From positions 620,001 through 684,000 of the forward strand of contig JAXMOK010000001.1 of NCBI GenBank assembly GCA_034669965.1: a stretch of 64,000 nt of DNA, in the 5' to 3' direction. The notes under the pieces are model-generated. The model did no database searches and was not told the DNA's origin. It worked only from the letters and a program-made list of their open reading frames with translations. The stretch comes from HXMU1420-13 sp034669965. GTDB taxonomy: Bacteria; Bacteroidota; Rhodothermia; Balneolales; Balneolaceae. How positions within the stretch are numbered: position 1 is the first letter of the stretch; each line of letters starts with the position of its first letter. Shown here in pieces: positions 53,874 through 59,964 of the stretch. A program made the position numbers and the translations under genes.

Positions 53874-54338
53874 ATGAATGAAAATAAACCCTTATTAGGA
53901 TGTTTTGTATCTGGACCTACACAAGTTCACGGTGAGACTGAAATAATTTTAGAACAAAAAGAAAAAAAAGCTCAGATCTTTAGAAATCATATTTGGGGGC
54001 ATAATGGTATTGATAAATATTTCAAAAGATTAGGTATAAATAAATATGGAGAAGATTTAAATTTAATTCTTTTCCAATTTTATGTAGAACCTCTTTCTAT
54101 AGAGAAAAGTAGTATTAAAGAAAAGGATTCATACCGTAGTAAAGAGAAGTCATTGGGAGTTAACTTAATTTTTGAGTCTGATTTTTTTGAATTTAATGAA
54201 AATGAAAGAAGAGATATTATTTTTAATTCTGTCATATCAAAACTTTGTAGTATAAAAGAACCTCTATTAAAAAGAAGCCTCGATACTGATATTGAAAGTA
54301 TTATTCAAGATTTAAAAAATCTATATAATCCAGACTAG
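53874..54338 (+). CDS. Candidate immunity protein for the RHS toxin
   Basis: 154-residue cytoplasmic protein that starts on the base after the RHS stop, the usual place of an immunity gene. I cannot name the family. It has a beta-strand start (LLGCFVSG), a helix with IDKYFKRLGINKYGEDLN, and a lysine- and glutamate-rich remainder. It is far more AT-rich than the flanking chromosomal genes, as is the RHS tip, which points to transfer. The next REP begins directly after its stop codon. Confidence 0.75.
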   Translation: MNENKPLLGCFVSGPTQVHGETEIILEQKEKKAQIFRNHIWGHNGIDKYFKRLGINKYGEDLNLILFQFYVEPLSIEKSSIKEKDSYRSKEKSLGVNLIFESDFFEFNENERRDIIFNSVISKLCSIKEPLLKRSLDTDIESIIQDLKNLYNPD

Positions 54339-54360
54339 CCCCCACCTAGCGCAAGCGTCA
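54339..54360 (+). repeat. REP palindrome 3 (partial, after immunity gene)
   Basis: CCCCCACCTAGCGCAAGCGTCA. It abuts the immunity stop codon and then changes into the end of the IS110 remnant. Its head points towards the toxin cassette, opposite to REP 2. Confidence 0.8.
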
Positions 54361-54540
54361 TAACGCGTTCAAAGTCAATACCTGTTTTAGGTTTTTAGTA
54401 GGATCATAGGGTTGTTCATTTTTCCATAAGCTGTAAATAAGAATTAACAACTTCCTGGCAACGGCGATTACACCTTGTTTCTTTGCTTGTTGTCGTTCAT
54501 TTAATTGTTGGTAATGTATGGATAAGGCTTTGTTTTGATG
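54358..54540 (-). pseudogene. IS110-family transposase C-terminal remnant
   Basis: The minus strand reads HYQQLNERQQAKKQGVIAV, ARKLLILIYSLWKNEQPYD and PTKNLKQVLTLNAL before a stop. The RKLL..IYS.WKN..PYDP pattern is typical of the end of IS110/IS116 transposases. Only about 60 codons remain. A second short copy of its last 30 bp follows the next REP (54559-54590). Confidence 0.75.
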
Positions 54541-54561
54541 CCCCCACCTAGCGCAAGCGTC
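54541..54561 (+). repeat. REP palindrome 4 (partial)
   Basis: CCCCCACCTAGCGCAAGCGT, then CATACCGCGTTCAAATTC, which repeats the IS110 remnant end. So the REP plus IS end is duplicated. Confidence 0.8.
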
Positions 54562-54594
54562 ATACCGCGTTCAAATTCAATACCTGTTTTCCTC

Positions 54595-54842
54595 TCGTTC
54601 CGTAGCTCCGCTGCGGAATGAGACATAGAGGCTCAGCCTCTACAATGTATTACCCAGAGAATAAATCTATCTCTAATACCCCCACCTAGCGCAAGCGTCC
54701 GCTTGTGCTTTCTTTTAACCTCGTTCCGTAGCTCCGCTGCGGAATGTAGGTGTGAGGCTCAGCCTCTACAATGTATTACCCGGAGAATAAATCTACCTCT
54801 AGTACCCTCGCAAGTCCCAGGTAATTCCGCGCTAACGACATG
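54595..54842 (+). repeat. Two tandem copies of a 126-bp palindrome-rich unit
   Basis: Both units have TTCCGTAGCTCCGCTGCGGAA, GAGGCTCAGCCTC, CAATGTATTACCC and AGAATAAATCTA in the same order, starting at 54595 and 54721. The first unit includes a REP at 54679-54708. A reverse partial copy lies at 3850-3895, outside the island. Confidence 0.85.
54679..54708 (+). repeat. REP palindrome 5
   Basis: CCCCCACCTAGCGCAAGCG followed by TCCGCTTGTGC, a complete copy in the first 126-bp unit. Confidence 0.85.
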
Positions 54843-54871
54843 CCCCACCTAGCGCAAGCGTCCGCTTGTGC
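54843..54871 (+). repeat. REP palindrome 6 (left side of REPtron 2)
   Basis: CCCCACCTAGCGCAAGCG followed by TCCGCTTGTGC. An extra half copy, CCCGCTTGTGCTTTCC, follows at 54880. It lies 33 bp past the end of the RAYT frame. Confidence 0.85.
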
Positions 54872-54903
54872 ATTCCATTCCCGCTTGTGCTTTCCCTTCA
54901 CAT

Positions 54904-55452
54904 TCAATATCCAATTTCAACATCAATCATACCTTGTAAACCATAATAATTTCTTGCACTACTATACATCCAATGTTCAGGGCTTTCTACATACCCCGCA
55001 ACTACAGGGTTATAATGCAAGTATTCTAGTTTCTGATCAATAATTTTGCTGCTCGAAAGTTCGATGGGATGATTATGCTGCTGCCATAATTGCCATTCTT
55101 TATTATTCCTATTTGCTTTACCAGCTTATTCAAACATCCATAATAACCATTCACGCCTACTTTCTTTTGGATGATTCTTAATCTCCTCTTTGATTTTTCG
55201 CGATGTGAAGCTCTTCATATCTCTAAGTATATTTTGCATTGGTTGGTCTTTTGAACCAATTATCAGATGTACATGACTTGGCATATTACACCATGTATAT
55301 ACCATTAACCCTTTTTCTATTTGGCAATATTTAATGCTTCCAACTATTCGATCACTGTAATTACTTCGAGTATATACATCAATCCATCGTACGGTTGCAA
55401 AGCTTACGAAATAGGCTTGCTGCTGATCTAAAAACTTATACTTTCTACTCAT
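54904..55452 (-). pseudogene. REP-associated tyrosine transposase (RAYT), interrupted by one stop codon
   Basis: Y1/HUH single-strand transposase of the type linked to REP palindromes. The frame starts at ATG 55452 and shows the His-Val-His motif in NMPSHVHLII, then RREWLLWMFE. An in-frame TAA at 55126-55128 follows, and the frame continues AGKANRNNKEWQLWQQHNHPIEL and NPVVAGYVESPEHW to a natural stop at 54904. The other copy in the island has CAA (Gln) at the stop position, so the TAA is one C-to-T change. Without it the protein would be 182 residues, a normal RAYT size. REPs flank it at 54843 and 55549. Confidence 0.88.
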
Positions 55453-55548
55453 ACCTACATCATCTTTTTATATATGATGCCTGTAAATCAGATTCCTTAC
55501 ATTAGAAATGATGGAATGTTGAATGTTCAAACAGATCGTTGCATCATT

Positions 55549-55575
55549 GCACAAGCGGACGCTTGCGCTAGGTGG
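55549..55575 (-). repeat. REP palindrome 7 (right end of element)
   Basis: GCACAAGCGGACGCTTGCGC followed by TAGGTGG. It is preceded by TTCAAACAGATCGTTGCATC, an extended REP side arm that also precedes REP 2. It is the inverted partner of REP 1. Confidence 0.85.
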
Positions 55576-55585
55576 GGCTTTGTAA

Positions 55586-55700
55586 GAGCGAAAAACGAGA
55601 CTTCCCGACCTATCGGGACGACCCCAGCCTTGGCAATCAAGTATTTCCAAGCCTCATTTTAATCCCAATCATAAAAAAGCCTCTCAGAAATTAATCTAAG
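55586..55700 (-). repeat. tRNA-Gly 3'-half-derived repeat, copy B (right flank of the island)
   Basis: Shares AGAGCGA.AAACGAGACT and CGACCCCA.CCTTGGCAA with the intact tRNA-Gly gene 12 bp further on, and about 85% of its 115 bp with copy A. The T-arm region is replaced by TCCCGACCTATCGGGA. It ends in the full terminator stem of the tRNA gene. Confidence 0.7.
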
Positions 55701-55708
55701 AGGCTTTA
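55672..55708 (-). terminator. Terminator of tRNA-Gly
   Basis: On the minus strand AAAGCCTCT and AGAGGCTTT pair around ATTAATTTC and are followed by TTTTTT. It starts 5 bp after the tRNA 3' end. Confidence 0.88.
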
Positions 55709-55712
55709 TAAG

Positions 55713-55785
55713 AGCGAGAAACGAGACTCGAACTCGCGACCCCAACCTTGGCAAGGTTGTGCTCTACCAACTGAGCTATTCTCGC
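55713..55785 (-). tRNA. tRNA-Gly (GCC)
   Basis: 73 nt on the minus strand. The acceptor stem GCGAGAA/TTCTCGC is fully paired with discriminator T. The D arm has GCTC...GAGC with AGTTGGTA, and the anticodon stem CAACC/GGTTG has loop TTGCCAA (anticodon GCC). The T arm has GCGAG-TTCGAGT-CTCGT. The CCA end is not encoded (CTC follows), so it must be added. Confidence 0.97.
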
Positions 55786-55863
55786 TTTCAATAAATACAT
55801 TTCGTTTCCGAAACGGCTTTAAATATAAGAACCATTTCGACTCGAATTCAACAAAAAATGCAA

Positions 55864-57789
55864 TTACATCGAAATTTCTTTCAACTCTCTCAACAATCTG
55901 CCCAGAAACTTGTTTCCGTACACTCTTTGGATGTGATTCATATCCGCAAGCACGATTAATAATTCTTTGCTTCGTGAGAAAGCAACATTAAGCAGACGCG
56001 GCACACTCATCCCGTTTTTGGTTTCATCGAATGGACGCACCGAATAATGGCGCTGTTGTCCGTACTGAATTTCGCCACTCATCACCGTATCAAAAAGTAT
56101 CACCGGTTTTTCCCTGCCTTGAAAAGTGTGGATGGTGCCCACTTCAATCCCACGATGTCCTTTTTCTCGCAAATGGTTACGCACTTGATAAACCGAGCTT
56201 CGAAATGGTACAATAATTCCAATGTGATCTGACGGATGTTTTAGCTTTAGTTTTTTCAAACTTTCCTCAATCAATCGCAGGTGCACGTCGTTTTTAGGCT
56301 TAAAGCCACGGTCACTTTTTTCCTGCTCAATTCTTGGTCCGTATTTACTGGAATCAACTAGCGCCACCGAAACCTGATTCTTTCGATTTCCGGCCTCGGG
56401 CTTTTTCCCTGTTTTAAGTCTGCCATCATAAAAAACAGAGCTTATAACACCTGCCAAATCAGAATTGAGGCGATACTGCGTATCAAAAAAACAGGTGAAA
56501 TCCGGGTTACGATCGTGCCAGAAAAATAGATCTTCCGTCGTTTCCGCTTCCGAAACGTAGGTGAAAATATCTTTCTCTAAAAAAGCAGCCGCTTCTTTAT
56601 CGTCCGTTATTGAAATTGGAGGCAACTGCATCGGATCGCCTGTAATTACAATGTGTTCTTTCGATTTGGCCGCCATCAACAACAAAAACGGAAGCGATGC
56701 CATCGACGCTTCATCCACAACAACGGCATCGTAGCTGATATTGTAAAACAACTCACTCGTGCACACTTTCGCCATGGTTGTGGCTACCAATTGCTTTTTT
56801 TTCAGCTCATATCGTTCGTTCAGGTTGAGTAGTTTTTCAATCTTCTCTTCTAACTCAACAGGGCCTCCCATCCGATCTACTTTATCCCCAATAAGCTGTG
56901 CCTGTAAATCCAACGCTTCCGGTACTTCCTCATCGTTGTCCATCATTGTGTCGATCTGATCCTGCAACGCTCTGAAATTATCCAGTAGCTGACTCATTTC
57001 CACTGCATCGGCTTTACGCCCATCTAGTTTGGCTTTCACCTGATGCTCGAACAGCACGTTATCTAATCGTTCATCATCCAGCCAAGCCTCACCGAATCTG
57101 GTACTGTTTTGCAGATCAAAATTGGGCTGAATTTCGTACAGTGCATCCATCGCACTTAACAATCCAACATCCACGGCGCGATTGGTGTTTGATACAAACA
57201 ACACTCGTTTTTTCAGCCTCAAAAAGTTGGCAATGATGTATCCGGTGGTTGCTGTTTTCCCTGTGCCCGGAGGTCCCCAGATGTACGTCACGTTGTTATT
57301 CAATGCCTTCTTCATGGCATCCAGCTGAGACTCATTCCTGAGTTCGTCTTTCAGCACATCCACTTCTGGCTCTGTTTTGCTAAATCGTTTTTTCGGCTGG
57401 AGCAATACTTCCAGTTGAGGGATTTCTTTCCACTTGTCTTTGAGCGTATGCAAGTGATCTTCGGTTCGGCGGAGAACGAAATCATTTTCCCATTCCAGAT
57501 ATACTTCATTGATTACTTTCCCCTGATCTTTATCAAACTCCAGCCACACTTTACTGTCTTTGAGATCCAGCACTTCAATTTTAATCGGTTTATCGCTCCC
57601 GATAGTGGCCTTTACTTCCTCTGCAAATCGCAAACCTAAATTGGTGCAATCAAATACATAAACATGCTGCCCCGATTTTTTCTCCTTCATCCCCTGCGTT
57701 AACACATCGGTGGATGGTGTTTCTCTTACGGCTTTTATTTCTTCGCCGATGGCATCAATCGCCTGCTGAATAGTCTTTTTTGTAGTCAA
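55864..57789 (-). CDS. UPF1/DNA2-type superfamily 1 helicase
   Basis: ATP-driven 5'-3' helicase-like protein of 641 residues. It has an N-terminal beta-barrel-like region, then the motor: Walker A GPPGTGKT, motif Ia SNTNRAVD, motif II VDEAS, motif III GDPMQLPP, motif IV-V IVPFRSS and TIHTFQGREKPVI, motif VI NVAFSRSKELLIVL. All are intact. Substrate (DNA or RNA) is unclear. The only start near the frame's beginning is TTG at 57789, which falls right next to an AT-rich repeat, with a TGA just upstream. So the repeat may have changed the native start. Confidence 0.9.
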   Translation of the reverse strand: MTTKKTIQQAIDAIGEEIKAVRETPSTDVLTQGMKEKKSGQHVYVFDCTNLGLRFAEEVKATIGSDKPIKIEVLDLKDSKVWLEFDKDQGKVINEVYLEWENDFVLRRTEDHLHTLKDKWKEIPQLEVLLQPKKRFSKTEPEVDVLKDELRNESQLDAMKKALNNNVTYIWGPPGTGKTATTGYIIANFLRLKKRVLFVSNTNRAVDVGLLSAMDALYEIQPNFDLQNSTRFGEAWLDDERLDNVLFEHQVKAKLDGRKADAVEMSQLLDNFRALQDQIDTMMDNDEEVPEALDLQAQLIGDKVDRMGGPVELEEKIEKLLNLNERYELKKKQLVATTMAKVCTSELFYNISYDAVVVDEASMASLPFLLLMAAKSKEHIVITGDPMQLPPISITDDKEAAAFLEKDIFTYVSEAETTEDLFFWHDRNPDFTCFFDTQYRLNSDLAGVISSVFYDGRLKTGKKPEAGNRKNQVSVALVDSSKYGPRIEQEKSDRGFKPKNDVHLRLIEESLKKLKLKHPSDHIGIIVPFRSSVYQVRNHLREKGHRGIEVGTIHTFQGREKPVILFDTVMSGEIQYGQQRHYSVRPFDETKNGMSVPRLLNVAFSRSKELLIVLADMNHIQRVYGNKFLGRLLRELKEISM

Positions 57790-57866
57790 TGATCAATTAT
57801 CAATGTTCAATTAAGAATGAACAGTTTCAAAATTCTTAATTGATAAATTCTTAATTTTTAATTGCT
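57786..57866. repeat. AT-rich dispersed repeat, copy d
   Basis: CAATGATCAATTATCAATG...ATTAAGAATG and TTCTTAATTGATAAATTCTTAATT are near inverse copies. It fills the gap between the helicase start and the end of the GntR gene. Confidence 0.6.
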
Positions 57867-57867
57867 T

Positions 57868-58761
57868 TTATTGTTCCCAAAGCTCCGAACGGATCATCTC
57901 TGCCGATCGATCGGAAAGCTTGTATTCTAGTTTGATTCGTTTCTTTTCCGGCACTTTTTGCTCTACTAATCGGGCGCTGTCCGGCGTGTAGAGAATCAGG
58001 TCGGTTTCGCGCACAAAAAGTGGTAGCGACTTCCCATAAATACTGCCCGCCACAAACGAGCCCTCGAATGGTATCGTTGGCTTTAATTCGGCTATAATTC
58101 TCGCGATCGAATCCTCCTCTGAAGTTACCAATCCAATGGTTTGAATACCAAACTGATCTACAACAGCAAGTAAAACGTCGGGATCGTACCCGTATATGAT
58201 TGGGATGATCATAATAGAATCGCTCAAACTCCGAAACTGATGCATAAACCGAACCGGTACAAAGAGAGCATCAAATTGTGCAGCACTTTCATATTGGCTA
58301 ATGTCGATAACTCGACTTTTTACGCCCACTTGTTTTTTGATAGCGCTAGCAAGCATGCCGCCCAATTCATTATTTTCACCCACGCTGGCACAGGTTTGGA
58401 TACGATCGGGCCAATCCATGTAATCCAGTTGCTCCTGAAATAGCAATTCAATCTCGTTGTCGTCCAACCCATAACCCACCAATTGTTCAATAAGCGCTTG
58501 TACTCTTTCACCACCTAGTTCGAGTCGCTGCTCTTTATCCATGAGTGAGGTCTGGCGATTGACCACAAATCCACGACCACGCTCGCCGGTAATCAATCCT
58601 TCATCCGCCAAAATATGATACGCCTTCCGTACCGTATGAAAACTCGCTTCCAGTTGCTGCCCCAACTCCCTAGTTGATGGCAACACCTCTCCCACCTGAA
58701 ACTGCTTGGTAGAGATCATCAGTCGAATACGATCGGCGATATGTGTTGCGGAGGATTTCAA
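57868..58761 (-). CDS. GntR-family transcriptional regulator
   Basis: A winged-helix domain at the N terminus (residues 1-68: ADRIRLMISTKQFQVGEVLP, STRELGQQLEASFHTVRKAY, LADEGLITGERGRGFVV) is followed by a long C-terminal part resembling a periplasmic-binding-protein-like or substrate-binding fold. The ligand is unknown. Start is TTG at 58761, very close to the 31-bp repeat, whose AGAGGGG could serve as ribosome binding site. It would be hidden in the repeat's own hairpin. The N terminus is a little short for the family, so the repeat may have cut off the first codons. Confidence 0.85.
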   Translation of the reverse strand: MKSSATHIADRIRLMISTKQFQVGEVLPSTRELGQQLEASFHTVRKAYHILADEGLITGERGRGFVVNRQTSLMDKEQRLELGGERVQALIEQLVGYGLDDNEIELLFQEQLDYMDWPDRIQTCASVGENNELGGMLASAIKKQVGVKSRVIDISQYESAAQFDALFVPVRFMHQFRSLSDSIMIIPIIYGYDPDVLLAVVDQFGIQTIGLVTSEEDSIARIIAELKPTIPFEGSFVAGSIYGKSLPLFVRETDLILYTPDSARLVEQKVPEKKRIKLEYKLSDRSAEMIRSELWEQ

Positions 58762-58766
58762 TTTAG

Positions 58767-58797
58767 TCCCCTCTTGAGAGGGGATACAGGGGTGTGT
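58767..58797 (-). repeat. 31-bp palindromic repeat, left end of DUF559 unit
   Basis: TCCCCTCTTGAGAGGGGA, then TACAGGGGTGTGT. It matches 29 of 31 bases of the inverted copy at 59214-59244. It touches the DUF559 stop codon on one side and is 5 bp from the GntR start on the other. Confidence 0.85.
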
Positions 58798-59180
58798 TAA
58801 TTTTTATTAACTCGGTTGTGAATATAACGCTCAATTTCTGCCATTGCATCCCGATTATCGGGATAAATATCTGAGTCTTGAAATCTTATTACTGAAATGC
58901 CAATAGATTCTAAAAACTTTTCTTTTTGGCGATCTCTTTCCATCACTTTTTCTTGATTGTGACTCACCCCATCAACCTCAATCACTAACATTAATTCGTG
59001 GCAGAAAAAGTCAACAATGTATTCACCAAGTGGTTTTTGGCGATGAAAATCATAACCCAAGCATTGTTTTCGAGAAAGAGACTGCCATAGAAGAATCTCG
59101 GCTTTTGTAGCATTGTTTCTTAATTGACGAGCAAGTTCTTTCAATCGAGGGTTATATGGAATGATTTTTCTTCTCGGCAC
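58797..59180 (-). CDS. DUF559 (Vsr-like) endonuclease-domain protein
   Basis: 127-residue protein of the DUF559 family in the PD-(D/E)XK/very-short-patch-repair fold. Visible residues are NPRLKELARQLRNNATKAE, the Trp of LLWQSL, DFHRQKPLGEYIVDFFC with the catalytic Asp, and the second acidic pair in LVIEVDG with the downstream His. Cellular role is unknown. The start is GTG at 59180 with GAGGA upstream. It lies alone between inverted 31-bp repeats, which form the ends of a 478-bp unit (58767-59244). Confidence 0.88.
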   Translation of the reverse strand: MPRRKIIPYNPRLKELARQLRNNATKAEILLWQSLSRKQCLGYDFHRQKPLGEYIVDFFCHELMLVIEVDGVSHNQEKVMERDRQKEKFLESIGISVIRFQDSDIYPDNRDAMAEIERYIHNRVNKN

Positions 59181-59213
59181 AAAAGTAATTCCTCGTTAGA
59201 TAGTCTTTTTTTT

Positions 59214-59460
59214 ACACACCCCTAAATCCCCTCTCAAGAGGGGACTTTTGTTCTTACAAAAAAATAAAATCGTTCTATAAACCAAGCTACCAAACCTAAA
59301 AGTACTAAAAATTGACCTACCCAAACACCGAAACAACAAATTTTATGATACTTGGTATGCTATAACCCAACTAGGTCATTCAGATCCGCCGGAAGACTCA
59401 TTACCCAATTCATCACGATTTCGTAATAGTCCCCTCTTGAGAGGGGATTTAGGGGTGTGT
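59214..59460. repeat. 247-bp segment with perfect 31-bp inverted ends
   Basis: ACACACCCCTAAATCCCC...(59214-59244) and its exact reverse complement (59430-59460) enclose 185 bp with no gene. The left copy is shared with the DUF559 unit, so three copies alternate in direction over 700 bp. A fourth is at 24098-24128. Confidence 0.85.
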
Positions 59461-59473
59461 CAGAAAGTTTTTT

Positions 59474-59725
59474 TCAAATAAAAAATTCTTCGGGTATTAA
59501 ATGAATTATCAAAAAGGCAAGTGAAACTAAAAACCAGAAATAAGAGAAATATCTCATGAGCTTTAAGAGTGTATATTTCTCATCAATATCATGATAATCT
59601 CGATTTGGTTTATCAAAGATATTCTTAGTACCACGGCGCATCAAATCGACAATAATTCTATGTGTTAAAAAAATAAAGATTCCGATACCAAATGAACCAA
59701 GCACTATATCAAGTATCTCAATCAT
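59474..59725 (-). CDS. Unknown small membrane protein 2 of the mutS operon
   Basis: 83 residues from the ATG at 59725, which overlaps the stop of the upstream gene (ATGA); the longer frame to 59788 is not needed. Two hydrophobic helices (LDIVLGSFGIGIFIFL and FLVSLAFLIIHLI) frame a charged central loop. No family is recognised. Placed last in mutS, protein 1, protein 2. Confidence 0.65.
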   Translation of the reverse strand: MIEILDIVLGSFGIGIFIFLTHRIIVDLMRRGTKNIFDKPNRDYHDIDEKYTLLKLMRYFSYFWFLVSLAFLIIHLIPEEFFI

Positions 59726-59964
59726 ACAAACACTCCATAAATAATGATGAGAACAATAAGAGCACATCCAAGAAAATAGCAAGTCCACTTCAATCTGAAA
59801 AGATATGGGCTTGATAATTCAGCATCATGCATTGCCTCTTTTAAATTTTCAAAATCTTCATCTGATCTGCGGATTGTAATCAGCATAATAACCCAGTAAA
59901 TAATGTAACAGATAGTTGCTAGTATATAGTATCCAACAAGCGAAACTTCCCAGATTCCCATCAA
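59722..59964 (-). CDS. Unknown small membrane protein 1 of the mutS operon
   Basis: 80 residues with two hydrophobic helices (YYILATICYIIYWVIMLI and WTCYFLGCALIVLIIIY) around an acidic loop with RRSDEDFENLKEAMHD. Start overlaps the mutS stop by 4 bp, so it is translationally coupled. It resembles its downstream neighbour in layout, but the sequences are not clearly alike. Confidence 0.7.
   Translation of the reverse strand: MMGIWEVSLVGYYILATICYIIYWVIMLITIRRSDEDFENLKEAMHDAELSSPYLFRLKWTCYFLGCALIVLIIIYGVFV

Larger units (their letters stand above)
51725..55575. mobile_element. REP-bounded composite element carrying RHS toxin/immunity cassette
   Basis: Both ends are the same palindromic REP in inverted order; 26 bp from CACCTAGCGC to CTTGTGC match perfectly. 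The flanks rejoin seamlessly: CTAAGA on the left and GGCTTTGTAAG on the right restore the terminator hairpin CTAAGAGGCTTT seen next to the tRNA-Gly gene, with at most one extra base and no target duplication. Inside are a RAYT remnant with REPs on both sides, the RHS and immunity genes, an IS110 fragment, a double 126-bp repeat, and a second RAYT with REPs on both sides. No integrase is present. Confidence 0.7.

Noticed and set aside
51725..55575. Integrative element with a tyrosine recombinase
   Set aside because: No integrase gene or excisionase is present inside the flanking repeats; only RAYT and IS110 remnants are seen.
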